Source: Sphingomonas hylomeconis (GTDB taxonomy: Bacteria; Pseudomonadota; Alphaproteobacteria; Sphingomonadales; Sphingomonadaceae). From it: a stretch of DNA of 64,000 nucleotides. Where the stretch lies: contig NZ_JANQBK010000003.1 in NCBI RefSeq assembly GCF_025370105.1, positions 434,001 through 498,000 on the forward strand, given 5' to 3'. Under the pieces are notes generated by a model. It was not told the DNA's origin. It was given only the letters and a program-made list of their open reading frames with translations, and ran no database searches. The position numbers were made by a program, and so were the translations under genes. Each line of letters opens with the position of its first letter. Position 1 is the stretch's first letter. Positions 16,313 through 25,582 of the stretch are shown here, in pieces.

Positions 16313-16905
16313 GCGAGAAACCTTTCGAGGAGCGCCAGCCCGTAGCGCTGGCTCTTTTCGGGATGAAATTGCACGCCGAGCATATTGTCGCGCCCGATCG
16401 CCGCGGTGACCGCGCCAGCGTGATCGGTGGTCGCGATCACGTCGCGCCCGCGATAGGCATAGGAGTGCAGGAAATAGGCCTCGCCCGGCTCGATCAGCGC
16501 GTGGGGCAGGGGGGCGGTCACGTCGTTCCATCCCATATGCGGCACCTTGGCCGCGGGATCGGCCGGCTCGAGCAGCGCGACCGTGCCCTGCATCCAGCCC
16601 AGCCCTTGGTGCACGCCGTGCTCCTCGCCCGTCTCGGCCATCAACTGCATGCCGACGCAGATGCCGAGAAACGGCGCGCCCTCGATGCGCACGCGCTGCT
16701 CCAGCGCCTCGATCATCCCGGGCACCGCGCGCAGCGCCGCGGCGCAGGCGCCGAACGCGCCGACGCCGGGCAGCACGATGCGATCGGCGCGCGCCACCGC
16801 ATCGGCATCCGCGGCGATCACGGCATCGGTGGCGCCCGCGGCCTTCAGCGCATTGTGCACCGAATGCAGGTTGCCCGCGCCGTAATCGATGAGGGCGAGG
16901 CTCAA
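16300..16905 (-). CDS. hisH: Imidazole glycerol phosphate synthase, glutaminase subunit
   Basis: HisH is the class I glutamine amidotransferase that feeds ammonia to HisF. The catalytic triad is visible: the nucleophile cysteine in FLGICVGMQLMAE, and His and Glu in VQFHPEKSQ. N-terminal LALIDYGAGNLHS is standard. The 201-residue protein begins at TTG 16905, since the longer open frame to 16989 is simply translation of a palindromic repeat. As with hisF, the repeat arm GGGAGGGGGAT lies directly before the TTG and should act as ribosome site. The stop overlaps hisA. Confidence 0.93.
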   Translation of the reverse strand: MSLALIDYGAGNLHSVHNALKAAGATDAVIAADADAVARADRIVLPGVGAFGACAAALRAVPGMIEALEQRVRIEGAPFLGICVGMQLMAETGEEHGVHQGLGWMQGTVALLEPADPAAKVPHMGWNDVTAPLPHALIEPGEAYFLHSYAYRGRDVIATTDHAGAVTAAIGRDNMLGVQFHPEKSQRYGLALLERFLAWRP

Positions 16906-16907
16906 AT

Positions 16908-17000
16908 CCCCCTCCCGCTTGCGGGAGGGGCTAGGGGAGGGCATGTCGAGGGGCGGCCGAGACAGGCCCTCCCCCGACCCCTCCCGCAAGCGGGAGGGGA
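16908..17000. repeat. Paired GC-rich palindromic repeat between hisB and hisH
   Basis: Inverted arms with core CCCTCCCGCTTGCGGGAGGG and GCTAGGGGAGGGC tails enclose about 25 bp. This is the third copy of the element inside the his operon, again filling the gap between two genes and ending on the minus strand as GGGAGGGGGATTTG at the hisH start. Confidence 0.87.
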
Positions 17001-17005
17001 GTTGG

Positions 17006-17593
17006 TCACAACACCCCCTTGGTGCTCGGGATGACCCCGGCCTTGCGCGGATCGATCTCGACCGCCTCGCGCAGCGCTCTCGCGACGCCCTTGAATGCGG
17101 CCTCGGCGATATGGTGGTTGTTCTGCCCGTACAGCGTCTCGATGTGCAGCGTGACGCCCGCGGTCTGCGCGAAGGAATGGAAGAAATGCTCGAACATTTC
17201 GGTGTCCATCTCGCCTAGTTTCTTCTGGCTGAACTCGGTCTTCCACACGAGGTACGGCCGCCCGGAAATGTCGATCGCGACTCGTGCCAGCGTCTCGTCC
17301 ATCGGGCTCAGCGCGTCGGCGTAGCGCCGGATGCCGCGCTTGTCGCCGAGCGCCTTGGCGATCGCCTCGCCGATCGCCAGGCCGGTATCCTCGACCGTGT
17401 GGTGCTGGTCGATATGCAGATCGCCGACCGTCTTCACGTCGAGATCGATCAGCGAATGGCGCGAGAGCTGCTCGAGCATGTGATCGAAAAAGCCGACGCC
17501 GGTGGAGACGGTATAGGCCCCCGTCCCGTCGAGGTTGACGGAGACAGCGATGCTGGTTTCGCTGGTCGAACGGTTGATCGTGGCGGTGCGCAT
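17006..17593 (-). CDS. hisB: Imidazoleglycerol-phosphate dehydratase
   Basis: HisB dehydrates imidazole glycerol phosphate with two manganese ions. The 195-residue monofunctional form starts [15 protein letters not shown]. The metal-binding motifs [28 protein letters not shown] and [14 protein letters not shown] are all present. It is the first gene of the his operon on the minus strand and is divergent from sspB, with 71 bp between the starts. In-frame codons upstream of 17593 exist, but the usual family N-terminus begins at the chosen ATG. The gap to hisH is a palindromic repeat. Confidence 0.95.
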   Translation of the reverse strand: MRTATINRSTSETSIAVSVNLDGTGAYTVSTGVGFFDHMLEQLSRHSLIDLDVKTVGDLHIDQHHTVEDTGLAIGEAIAKALGDKRGIRRYADALSPMDETLARVAIDISGRPYLVWKTEFSQKKLGEMDTEMFEHFFHSFAQTAGVTLHIETLYGQNNHHIAEAAFKGVARALREAVEIDPRKAGVIPSTKGVL

Positions 17594-17664
17594 CGCCTCC
17601 CAATAGCGTGCTGCCCTGCGCATGCAATCTTGACCCGCCCCCAAAGCGCGCTACCCAAGGGGCC

Positions 17665-18147
17665 ATGAGCGATGGTCTGCCCGATAGCCTGATTCCTTAC
17701 GACGAGATCGTGCAGGAAGCCCTGCGCGCCGTGGTCGGCCGCGTCCTCGGCTCGGTCGCGGAAAACGGCGGCCTGCCCGGCGACCATCATTTCTACATCA
17801 CGTTCAAGACGCAGAATCCCGGCGTCGATATCCCGCAGCGCCTGATCGAGCGCTTCCCCGACGAAATGACCATCGTCATGCAGAACCGCTATTGGGATCT
17901 GCTGGTCGACGACGAGCGCTTCTCGGTCGGCCTGAGCTTCAACCAGGTGCCCTCCAAGCTCGTCATCCCCTATTCGGCGGTCACCGGCTTCCACGATCCC
18001 AGCGTCAATTTCGAGCTGCGCTTCCAGGCGCAGGACGGCCCCGAGGGCCCCGATCCGCATGACGAAGCGGAGAATGACGGCCCGACCGCCGTGCCGGTCG
18101 AAGACGGCTCGAACGTCGTCGCGGTCGATTTCAAACGGAAGAAATAA
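17665..18147 (+). CDS. sspB: SspB-family ClpXP adaptor protein
   Basis: A 160-residue adaptor of the alphaproteobacterial SspB family, which tethers ssrA-tagged and some regulatory substrates to ClpX. The substrate-binding core runs from residue 6 to about 115 (PYDEIVQEALRAVVGRVLGS, then HHFYITFKTQNPGVDIP). A flexible acidic linker follows, and the C-terminal peptide VVAVDFKRKK matches the ClpX-docking tail of SspB proteins. The ATG at 17665 follows AAGGGG. Function is as in the family; nothing in the neighbourhood narrows it further. Confidence 0.9.
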   Translation: MSDGLPDSLIPYDEIVQEALRAVVGRVLGSVAENGGLPGDHHFYITFKTQNPGVDIPQRLIERFPDEMTIVMQNRYWDLLVDDERFSVGLSFNQVPSKLVIPYSAVTGFHDPSVNFELRFQAQDGPEGPDPHDEAENDGPTAVPVEDGSNVVAVDFKRKK

Positions 18148-18277
18148 TTCCCTCTCCCACCGGGAGAGGGAGGGAGCGCGAAGCGCGGAAGGGTGAGGGC
18201 GACACCGGCCGCATCGCCCTCACCCTCCCACTTGGCTGCGCCAAGCGGGCCCCTCCCTCTCCCGATGGGAGAGGGGT
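18148..18277. repeat. Paired palindromic repeat, CCCTCTCCC type
   Basis: TTCCCTCTCCCACCGGGAGA at the left and CCCTCTCCCGATGGGAGAGG at the right are each self-complementary hairpins. They flank inverted copies of GGGTGAGGGCGA / TCGCCCTCACCC. The element fills the sspB-fumC gap. The fumC ribosome site AAAGGAGG lies just outside it. Confidence 0.82.
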
Positions 18278-18289
18278 AAAGGAGGCTGC

Positions 18290-19675
<1,386 letters not shown>

Positions 19676-19699
19676 GGGGCGACCCAACCCTAATAGCCG

Positions 19700-19790
19700 C
19701 CGTCATCCTGAACTCGATTCAGGATCCACGTCGCCCCTCGGACGATCGGCCATGAGGCACGATGGATCCTGAAACGAGTTCAGGATGACG
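19700..19790. repeat. Paired palindromic repeat, CATCCTGAACTCG type
   Basis: CCGTCATCCTGAACTCGATT and its near-complement AAACGAGTTCAGGATGACG flank about 50 bp, downstream of fumC. Same family as 10476-10569. Confidence 0.82.
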
Positions 19791-19893
19791 ATTCCGCGGG
19801 AAGGTGCCGCGTCTCACCCAGAGCGGCACCGCAGGGGATCGCGGAACAACATCGCCGGTCCCGCTTTATGCCCTCGAACCAGGGAGACGTGAC

Positions 19894-20121
19894 GTGGGTG
19901 CAACGACGATAGGCGCGCTGATCGGTGGCGCGATCGATTCGATGAGCGGCGACGACGGTGCGGCGGATGGCGCGATCAAGGGCGCGATCGTCGCCAACGT
20001 GCTCAAGATCACGCTCCCGCTGGTCGTCACCTACGCGGTCGGCTGGGCCGTGCTGCGCGGCGCGGCGGAACTCAAGACAGCCGTATTTGGCAGCGACAAC
20101 ACAGACGGAGAACGAGCATGA
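19894..20121 (+). CDS. Small membrane protein of unknown function
   Basis: A 75-residue protein starting at GTG with AGGGAG 8 nt upstream: VGATTIGALIGGAIDSMSGD. It has an acidic turn (DGAADGAIKGA) and a hydrophobic helix LPLVVTYAVGWAVLRGAAEL. The longer frame from 19804 runs back towards a repeat and lacks a ribosome site. It overlaps the next gene by 4 bp (ATGA). Both proteins share a glycine-rich, small-residue helix pattern, so they probably work as a pair in the inner membrane. No family is recognised. Confidence 0.62.
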   Translation: MGATTIGALIGGAIDSMSGDDGAADGAIKGAIVANVLKITLPLVVTYAVGWAVLRGAAELKTAVFGSDNTDGERA

Positions 20122-20324
20122 TTCGCGGTATTATCGGTGCATTGGTCGGGCGTGAAATCGATCGCCGTGACGGCAGCGGCGGCGTCAAGGGCGCGGCGAT
20201 CGGGCTGGTCGCCAGCCGCGTGCTGAGTCGCATGGGGCCGCTCGGCATGGCGCTCGGCGGCGCCTATGTCGCGAAAAAGGCCTATGATCGGCGCCGCAAC
20301 GCGAAGCGTGGTACGTCCATCTGA
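20118..20324 (+). CDS. Small glycine-rich protein of unknown function
   Basis: A 68-residue basic protein, MIRGIIGALVGREIDRRDGS, with a small-residue helix GGVKGAAIGLVASRVLSRMGPLG and a second one (MALGGAYVAKKAYDRR), ending NAKRGTSI. It looks like a short glycine-zipper type membrane-associated protein. It is translationally coupled to the preceding small gene through an ATGA overlap. The 90 bp between its stop and gmk hold no clear terminator, so gmk could be read through from here. Confidence 0.65.
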   Translation: MIRGIIGALVGREIDRRDGSGGVKGAAIGLVASRVLSRMGPLGMALGGAYVAKKAYDRRRNAKRGTSI

Positions 20325-20414
20325 GGCAGGCGCGGGCCGGGCGCAAGGCGTCCGGCGCGCACGATTCTCCTGCCGCGACTTGACGCGGCGGGCGTCGCCA
20401 CGCCACTAGCGCGC

Positions 20415-21077
20415 ATGCCGACGCCCGAAACGCCCCAAAACGCTGACGACCCCCACGGCTTCAAGCGCCGCGGCATGATGTTCGTGCTGTCCTCGCCGTC
20501 GGGCGCGGGCAAGTCGACGATCGCCGGCAAATTGCTCGAATCCAATCCCGAGCTGCAGGTCTCGGTCTCCTATACGACGCGTCCGATCCGCCCCGGCGAG
20601 GTAGACGGCGTGCACTACCATTTCACCGATCTCGAGACGTTTCGCGCGATGGTCGCGAACCACGAATTTCTCGAATGGGCGCATGTCTTCGATCATCGCT
20701 ACGGCACGCCGAAGGCACAGGTGTGGCACGCGCTCGAACAAGGGCACGACATCCTGTTCGACATCGACTGGCAGGGCGCGCAGCAATTGCACCAGCTGGC
20801 CGGTGGCGACGTGGTCCGCGTGTTCATCCTGCCGCCGTCGATGCCGATCCTGCGCGACCGGCTGATCGGCCGCCGCACCGATTCGATCGAGGTGATCAAC
20901 GCGCGCATGGATCGCGCCGCGAACGAAGTCAGCCATTGGGATGGCTATGATTACGTGCTGGTCAACGACGATGTCGAAACCTGCTTCGACTGCGTCAAGA
21001 CGATCCTCGCTGCGGAACGGCTGAAACGCTCGCGCCAGACCGGCATCATCGGCTTCATCCGTAAGCTGCTGCGCTAA
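20415..21077 (+). CDS. gmk: Guanylate kinase
   Basis: Gmk phosphorylates GMP to GDP with ATP. The 220-residue protein has the P-loop SSPSGAGKST (about residues 28-37), the GMP-binding segment SVSYTTRPIRPGEVDGVHYHF, and IDWQGAQQL where the kinase family has D(x)QG. The first 18 residues (PTPETPQNADDPHGFKRRG) are a polar extension common in alphaproteobacterial Gmk. A later start at MMFVLSSPSG would give a shorter form, but the ATG at 20415 keeps family length. Confidence 0.94.
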   Translation: MPTPETPQNADDPHGFKRRGMMFVLSSPSGAGKSTIAGKLLESNPELQVSVSYTTRPIRPGEVDGVHYHFTDLETFRAMVANHEFLEWAHVFDHRYGTPKAQVWHALEQGHDILFDIDWQGAQQLHQLAGGDVVRVFILPPSMPILRDRLIGRRTDSIEVINARMDRAANEVSHWDGYDYVLVNDDVETCFDCVKTILAAERLKRSRQTGIIGFIRKLLR

Positions 21078-21084
21078 TTCACCC

Positions 21085-21175
21085 CCGTCATCCTGACGAA
21101 CGTCAGGATCCATCGCGCCTCACGTTCGATCGCCCGAGCGGCGAAATGGATCCTGAATCAAGTTCAGGATGACGG
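21085..21175. repeat. Paired palindromic repeat, CATCCTGACG type
   Basis: CCGTCATCCTGACGAACGTC and the inverted ATCAAGTTCAGGATGACGG flank about 50 bp between the convergent gmk and ATP12 genes. The two arms differ slightly, as if one had come from a sister family. Confidence 0.8.
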
Positions 21176-21197
21176 CAGCGGGGAAGGGCGTCCGCCC

Positions 21198-21881
21198 CTA
21201 GCCCAGCAGCGCCAGAAACCCCGCCCCGCCGAAAAAGTCTCGCCGCCGCGCCTCCAGCGCCGCCAGCGACACCTCGTCGCGGCCCCATTGCTCGGTCTGC
21301 CAGTCCTCGTCCGCCTCGACCGCGCGCCACGCCGTCTCGGCATCCACCGCGCGCTCGAGTAGGGCCAGCCCGGCGACCAGCGATCCGCCGATCGTCACCA
21401 CCGGCGACAGGCCGGCCAGCTCCCATGCCGATCGCGCCGCGATCGCGTCGCTCAGCCGCGCGATCGTCGCCGCCGGCTGCGCGCGGTGCATCACCCCGGC
21501 GATCACCTCGACATGCACGTCATAGCGGCGCCGCGCCCAGGCGAGCAGCGGATCCCATAATTCGGCCTGGCGCGCGACCAAGGCCGGCGGCGCGTCGGCG
21601 CGGTAGCACAGCAGATCGGTCTCGCCGAACCGCGCCAGCGTGGCGGCGAAGCGCGCCTGATCCTGCGGCACACGCTCGATCGCGGCATTGGCCAGGCCTG
21701 TCAGCGGCATCGTGCGCGGATCGATCTCCCCTTCTACCGCGCGCCATTCGTCCGCCACCGCCTCGGCCAGCGCGGGATAGGGAATCGCCAGCGGCAGGCG
21801 CCCCGGCGTGCGCACCGGCCGGCCGTCGAGCGTCACCACCCCCGCGGCATCCACGCCGACCGCGCTCCAGAATCGTTTCAT
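21198..21881 (-). CDS. ATP12-family F1-ATPase assembly chaperone
   Basis: A 227-residue protein of the ATP12 family, which in mitochondria binds the F1 alpha subunit until it joins the hexamer. Alphaproteobacteria carry the ancestral version. Diagnostic wording is LDGRPVRTPGRLPLAIP near the N-terminus, ADEWRAVEGEIDPRTMPLTGLANAAIE, and LCYRADAPPALVARQAELWDPLLAWA. The first gene downstream on the same strand is across a repeat (gmk is convergent). Upstream are a small membrane protein and an HAD phosphatase, 4 bp and about 220 bp away, so the three genes probably form an operon. Confidence 0.9.
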   Translation of the reverse strand: MKRFWSAVGVDAAGVVTLDGRPVRTPGRLPLAIPYPALAEAVADEWRAVEGEIDPRTMPLTGLANAAIERVPQDQARFAATLARFGETDLLCYRADAPPALVARQAELWDPLLAWARRRYDVHVEVIAGVMHRAQPAATIARLSDAIAARSAWELAGLSPVVTIGGSLVAGLALLERAVDAETAWRAVEADEDWQTEQWGRDEVSLAALEARRRDFFGGAGFLALLG

Positions 21882-21885
21882 GCCG

Positions 21886-22104
21886 TCACGCCTCGGGCGG
21901 GGTGCGCCAGCGGCGCGCCAGCGCGCGCGGCACCACCGCGATGAACAGCATCGCCGCCAGCACCAGCGCCAGCCCGATCAGCTTCTGCTCCATCGCCACC
22001 GCGCGCCCGATCAGCACCAGCCCGAGCAACGCGCCGGCCACGCCGAGCAGCCGGCTGCCGGTCATCAGGAAATAGCGGTTCCGCGCCTGGTCCGGCTCGC
22101 TCAT
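21886..22104 (-). CDS. Small two-helix membrane protein
   Basis: A 72-residue protein, MSEPDQARNRYFLMTGSRLL, with two hydrophobic segments (LLGVAGALLGLVLIGRAVAM and LIGLALVLAAMLFIAVVPRAL) and a basic C-terminus. It starts 1 bp after the HAD phosphatase stop, with GGAG about 9 nt upstream, and ends 4 bp before the ATP12 gene. The RNRYFLMTGSRLLGVAGALLGLVLIGR pattern resembles small uncharacterised alphaproteobacterial membrane proteins found next to ATP12. Function unknown. Confidence 0.7.
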   Translation of the reverse strand: MSEPDQARNRYFLMTGSRLLGVAGALLGLVLIGRAVAMEQKLIGLALVLAAMLFIAVVPRALARRWRTPPEA

Positions 22105-22105
22105 C

Positions 22106-22762
22106 TCACGGCTCCATCTGCGCGGGCAGATCGGCGACGTCCTCGGCCACGGCATGCGCGCCCGCTGCGCGCAGTTCGTCGGCCGGATGATAGCCCCAGG
22201 CGACGCCCAGCGCCCGCGCGCCCGCGGCCCGCGCCATCAGCATGTCGTAGCTCGTATCGCCGATCATCACCGTCGTCGCCGGCACCGCGCCGGCCTCGGC
22301 CATCGCCGTCTCGATCATCGACGGGTGCGGCTTGGACGGGTGGCGGTCGGCGGTCTGCAGCGTCACGAAGCGCGCGGTGATATTGTGCACGTCGAGCACG
22401 TGCGCCAGACCGCGATCGGACTTGCCCGTCGCCACGCCGAACAGCCAGCCGTCCGCCGCCAGCGCATCGAGCGCCGCGATCATGCCGTCGAACAGCGGCT
22501 CGTCGGTCATCGTGCCGCTCTCGCGCATGCGGCGGAACGCGGCCTTGTAATCCTCGGCCAGCGCGTGGTGCTGCGCCTCCTCGGCATCGGGCAGCAGCCC
22601 GCGCATCGCCTCAACCAGGCTCAGCCCCACGATCCGCCGGATCGCCGGTCGCACCGGCGGCGCCAGCCCATGCAGCGCGAACGCCGTCTCCATCGCCTGG
22701 CAGATGTTCGCCTGGCTATCGACCAACGTGCCGTCGCAATCGAACAGGGCGAGCTTGTTCAT
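22106..22762 (-). CDS. HAD-superfamily phosphatase (phosphoglycolate phosphatase-like)
   Basis: A 218-residue hydrolase with the four HAD motifs: nucleophile FDCDGTLVDSQ (about residue 8), motif II ATGKSD, motif III lysine in HPSKPHPSM and motif IV MIGDTSYDML. The helical cap after motif I (type C1) matches the Gph/PGPase group, which dephosphorylates small metabolites such as 2-phosphoglycolate. The exact substrate is not determined by sequence alone. Start at 22762 is supported by GAGG 9 nt upstream. First gene of the group HAD, small membrane protein, ATP12. Confidence 0.86.
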   Translation of the reverse strand: MNKLALFDCDGTLVDSQANICQAMETAFALHGLAPPVRPAIRRIVGLSLVEAMRGLLPDAEEAQHHALAEDYKAAFRRMRESGTMTDEPLFDGMIAALDALAADGWLFGVATGKSDRGLAHVLDVHNITARFVTLQTADRHPSKPHPSMIETAMAEAGAVPATTVMIGDTSYDMLMARAAGARALGVAWGYHPADELRAAGAHAVAEDVADLPAQMEP

Positions 22763-22785
22763 GGCGCCCACCTCATGAACCGCCG

Positions 22786-22893
22786 ACCACCCCGGCGAAC
22801 GCCGGGGCCCAGTCGCGAAGGTTGCCGTAACGACGCGCAACGCACGATCTCAGCCGTTCCGCCCCTGGGCCCCGGCGTCCGCCGGGGTGGTGC
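22786..22893. repeat. Paired palindromic repeat, CCCCGGCGAACGCCGGGG type
   Basis: ACCACCCCGGCGAACGCCGG on the left and CCGGCGTCCGCCGGGGTGGT on the right are both internal hairpins and inverse copies of one another, with about 70 bp between. A close sister lies at 24548-24657, including the GGGCCCAGTCGCGA shoulder. Confidence 0.82.
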
Positions 22894-22906
22894 CCCCTGT
22901 CGCGCA

Positions 22907-24112
22907 TCAATATTGCGTCCGCGGCCGGGACTTGGGGGCAGGCTTCGCCCCGGGCGTCTTCGGTTTGGGCTTGGGTTTCGCCTTGAGCGGCGGCTTCGCC
23001 CCCGGCCGCGCCGCCGCTTCGGTGCCGCGGTTGCGCCGCTCGCCCTTGCGATCCTTGCGCACGTTCTTGGCGTGCTGCTTGGCCTGCTGCTTCTTCACCG
23101 CCTTGGAGGGCGGCGGGGGCGTGTCGAGCGGCATCATGTTGCCGAGCATCTCGTCGAAGCCGAGATGCTTGAGGCTCTCGGCGAAATGCGTCGGCAGTTC
23201 GGCCTGCACGTCGATCTCGCCGCCATCGGGATGATCGATGCGCAGCCGCCGCGCGTGCAGATGCATTTTCCGCGAGATGCCGCCGGTCAGGAACGCCGCC
23301 TGGCCGCCATATTTGCCATCGCCGACGATCGGATGGCCGATCGCCGCCATATGCACGCGCAACTGGTGCGTCCGCCCGGTATGCGGGATCAGCTCGACCC
23401 AGGCGGTATTGTTGCCGGCGCGCTCGATCACGCGGTAGCGCGTGCGGGCAGGGGAGCCTTCCGCTTCGTCGACATGCATCTTCTCGCCGCCGCTGCCCGG
23501 CTGCTTGCCGATCGGCAGGTCGATCGTGCCGTCCTCGATCGAGGGCACGCCGACGATCAGCGCCCAATAGATCTTCTTGGCGGTGCGCGACGAGAAGGCC
23601 TTGGCGAAATAGCCCGCCGCGCGCGTCGTGCGCGCGATCAGCAGCACGCCCGACGTGTCCTTGTCGAGCCGGTGGACCAGCTTCGGCCGGCTTTCGCCGT
23701 CGAACTGGATGCCGTCGAGCAAGGCATCGACATGCTCGATCGTCTTGGTCCCGCCCTGCGTTGCCAGGCCCGGCGGCTTGTTGAGCACGATGCCCTGCTT
23801 GTCGCGGTGGATCACCAGTTCCTGGATGAACTTGGTCTGCTCCGGGCTCAGCTCGGGCCGGTCGCGCTTCTTGGGCGCGCCGGGCATGTCGGGGCGGGCA
23901 GCTTCCTCCGGCGGCACGCGGATCTGCTGGCCGGCGACGATCCGGTCGCCCGGCGTGCTGCGCGCGCCATCGACGCGCAGCTGCCCGCTGCGCGCCCACA
24001 TCGCGACGGTGGTGAAGCTGGTATCCGGCAGATGACGCTTGAACCAGCGATCCAGCCGGATCCCGTCATCGTCGAAGCCGACATTGAAGGTGCGGAAATC
24101 GGAATCGCTCAT
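22907..24112 (-). CDS. RluA-family 23S rRNA pseudouridine synthase (RluC-like)
   Basis: Converts uridine to pseudouridine in large-subunit rRNA. An N-terminal S4 RNA-binding domain (about residues 15-75, IRLDRWFKRHLPDTS and GQLRVDGARSTPGDRI) is followed by the catalytic domain with LVHRLDKDTSG (catalytic Asp150) and LIPHTGRTHQLRVHMA. The last 70 residues form a long lysine/alanine/proline-rich tail (KPKPKPKTPGAKPAPKSRP) that lies outside the fold and probably binds RNA. The length of 401 is longer than E. coli RluC because of this tail. The start overlaps the crcB stop by 4 bp. Confidence 0.88.
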   Translation of the reverse strand: MSDSDFRTFNVGFDDDGIRLDRWFKRHLPDTSFTTVAMWARSGQLRVDGARSTPGDRIVAGQQIRVPPEEAARPDMPGAPKKRDRPELSPEQTKFIQELVIHRDKQGIVLNKPPGLATQGGTKTIEHVDALLDGIQFDGESRPKLVHRLDKDTSGVLLIARTTRAAGYFAKAFSSRTAKKIYWALIVGVPSIEDGTIDLPIGKQPGSGGEKMHVDEAEGSPARTRYRVIERAGNNTAWVELIPHTGRTHQLRVHMAAIGHPIVGDGKYGGQAAFLTGGISRKMHLHARRLRIDHPDGGEIDVQAELPTHFAESLKHLGFDEMLGNMMPLDTPPPPSKAVKKQQAKQHAKNVRKDRKGERRNRGTEAAARPGAKPPLKAKPKPKPKTPGAKPAPKSRPRTQY

Positions 24113-24486
24113 GCGACAGCCCTTGTCAGTTGCAGGCCGGCGAACAGAGCGGCGACCGACCCGATCACCGAAACCAGAATATAGAGGGCCGCAAGGCCCA
24201 GATCGCCACGCTGCAGCATCGTTACCGTGTCGAGCGAGAAGGCGGAGAAGGTGGTGAACCCGCCGAGCACGCCGACGCCGAGCAGCAGCCGCCAGTTTTC
24301 CTGCGACGCAGTCGCGCGCGCGAGCATGCCGACCAGCACGCCCATCAGCAGCCCGCCGAGCAGGTTCACCGCCAGCGTGCCCCAGGGAAAGCCCGGCCCG
24401 AACGCGGCGGTGGTCGCCCGCCCGGTCAGAAAACGCGCGCCGGCACCGACTGCGCCGCCGGCCATAACGAGAAACAGGGAATACAT
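24109..24486 (-). CDS. crcB: Fluoride exporter CrcB/Fluc
   Basis: Fluc proteins are dual-topology fluoride channels. The 125-residue protein has four hydrophobic helices and the family marks: GGAVGAGARFLTGR in helix 1, PWGTLAVNLLGGLLMGVL (pore asparagine) and LGVGVLGGFTTFSAFSLDT in helix 3. Start chosen at 24486 (MYSLFLVMAGG) because the longer frame runs back through the palindromic repeat at 24548. The only gene here, so it probably works as a homodimer. No fluoride riboswitch consensus was seen upstream; only the repeat lies there. Translationally coupled to the pseudouridine synthase gene. Confidence 0.92.
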   Translation of the reverse strand: MYSLFLVMAGGAVGAGARFLTGRATTAAFGPGFPWGTLAVNLLGGLLMGVLVGMLARATASQENWRLLLGVGVLGGFTTFSAFSLDTVTMLQRGDLGLAALYILVSVIGSVAALFAGLQLTRAVA

Positions 24487-24547
24487 GCGCGCCGCACTAG
24501 CGCGAATGGCGCCGAAATAGAACTGCCTCATTGGCACTACCTTCCCT

Positions 24548-24657
24548 ACCACCACCCCGGCGAACGCCGGGGCCCAGTCGGGAAACAGAAGTTGGCGGGC
24601 GCTGCGAGACGTTAGCGCGGCCATCGCGACTGGGCCCCGGCGTCCGCCGGGGTGGTA
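24548..24657. repeat. Paired palindromic repeat, CCCCGGCGAACGCCGGGG type
   Basis: Left arm ACCACCCCGGCGAACGCCGG and right arm CCGGCGTCCGCCGGGGTGGT, with inner shoulders CCCAGTCGGG and CGCGACTGGG, surround about 55 bp. Same family as 22786-22893. Confidence 0.83.
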
Positions 24658-24678
24658 ACCAAGAGGTAGCGAAGCCGC

Positions 24679-25443
24679 TTACGACCCCTTGTTCGCCACG
24701 ATATCCACGTCCGTCCCGCCATCGCCGCGGCTGGTCAGGAACACCGCGAACGCCGCATCGTCGCGCTTGCGCGTGCCGCCCAGCACATGCTCGCCGCCAT
24801 CCGCCTGATGCTCGGCCGCATAGCCGGCGTTGGTCGTCCTGGTATAATAATAATCGAGCACCTTCTGCAGCGGCGCGGACGTGGCGAAGCTCACCGCGCG
24901 CAGCGAACAGCCGCCCTCGTCATTGCCGGCGGCTTCCGAGACGCGCGCATCGGGATAGAGCGGCAGGTCGGCCGGCAGGCGCTGCGCCCAGCGCGACGAA
25001 TAGCGCACCTTGGCCGCGCAGGCGGCACCATCCTTCTGCCGTGCCGCCAGCGCGCCCAGCGTCAGCGATTCGCGCGCCGCCGTGCAGCCGGGGCAGTTTG
25101 CGCCCGGCGCCGGCGTCGGCTTGAGCGTCTCGGAGGTGGTCGCGCCGCCGATCGCGCCGCCGTTGCGGCCCGCGGCGATGCCGTCCGGCGGCACCGCGCC
25201 GGAATAAGGTTGCGCCGGCGGGCGGATGGCGTCGCGATTGGCCTGCGCGGCGAGCGTCGGATCGACCATGATCTGGTCCTGCAGCGCGCTCATCAGCGCC
25301 GGATCGCGCACGTTGCCGGTGGCATTGCCGTCGATCAGCTCATTGTCGAGCGTATCGAGATTGCGCGCATCCGGCTGCGGCCCGCACGCCGTCAGCGCAA
25401 TCGGCAGGATAAGGGCAAGACCCCAAGGCGCATAACGAACCAT
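24679..25443 (-). CDS. Lipoprotein of unknown function
   Basis: A 254-residue lipoprotein precursor with lipobox LTAC after WGLALILPIALTAC. The mature protein has a long disordered, proline/glycine-rich region (about residues 70-115), a CPGC pair, and a C-terminal domain SRWAQRLPADLPLYPDARVSEAAG that includes DYYYTRTTNAGYAAE, a pattern reminiscent of the small periplasmic domains that also occur in sphingomonad hypothetical proteins. GGAG precedes the ATG at 25443 by 8 nt, which favours it over the ATGs at 25455-25461. Function unknown. It faces a small plus-strand gene across a 139-bp gap. Confidence 0.75.
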   Translation of the reverse strand: MVRYAPWGLALILPIALTACGPQPDARNLDTLDNELIDGNATGNVRDPALMSALQDQIMVDPTLAAQANRDAIRPPAQPYSGAVPPDGIAAGRNGGAIGGATTSETLKPTPAPGANCPGCTAARESLTLGALAARQKDGAACAAKVRYSSRWAQRLPADLPLYPDARVSEAAGNDEGGCSLRAVSFATSAPLQKVLDYYYTRTTNAGYAAEHQADGGEHVLGGTRKRDDAAFAVFLTSRGDGGTDVDIVANKGS

Positions 25444-25582
25444 CGACAACTCCATCATCACGCCGCCGACGATGCCCGAAACCGGTTAAGATCGCGTTTG
25501 CCGGGTGCGGGGCCCGCCGGCGGCAATCACGCTGCCAAGCGTGCTACTTGCATAAAACGCCTTGTGCCGCCATGTTGGCGGC

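Noticed and set aside
13911..17000. CRISPR array
   Set aside because: Repeats are inverted pairs located between genes at about 1.4-kb steps, not direct repeats with regular spacers, and no cas gene is present.
24487..24547. Fluoride riboswitch upstream of crcB
   Set aside because: The space before the crcB start is short and is followed by a palindromic repeat; the conserved pseudoknot sequence of the crcB motif was not seen.
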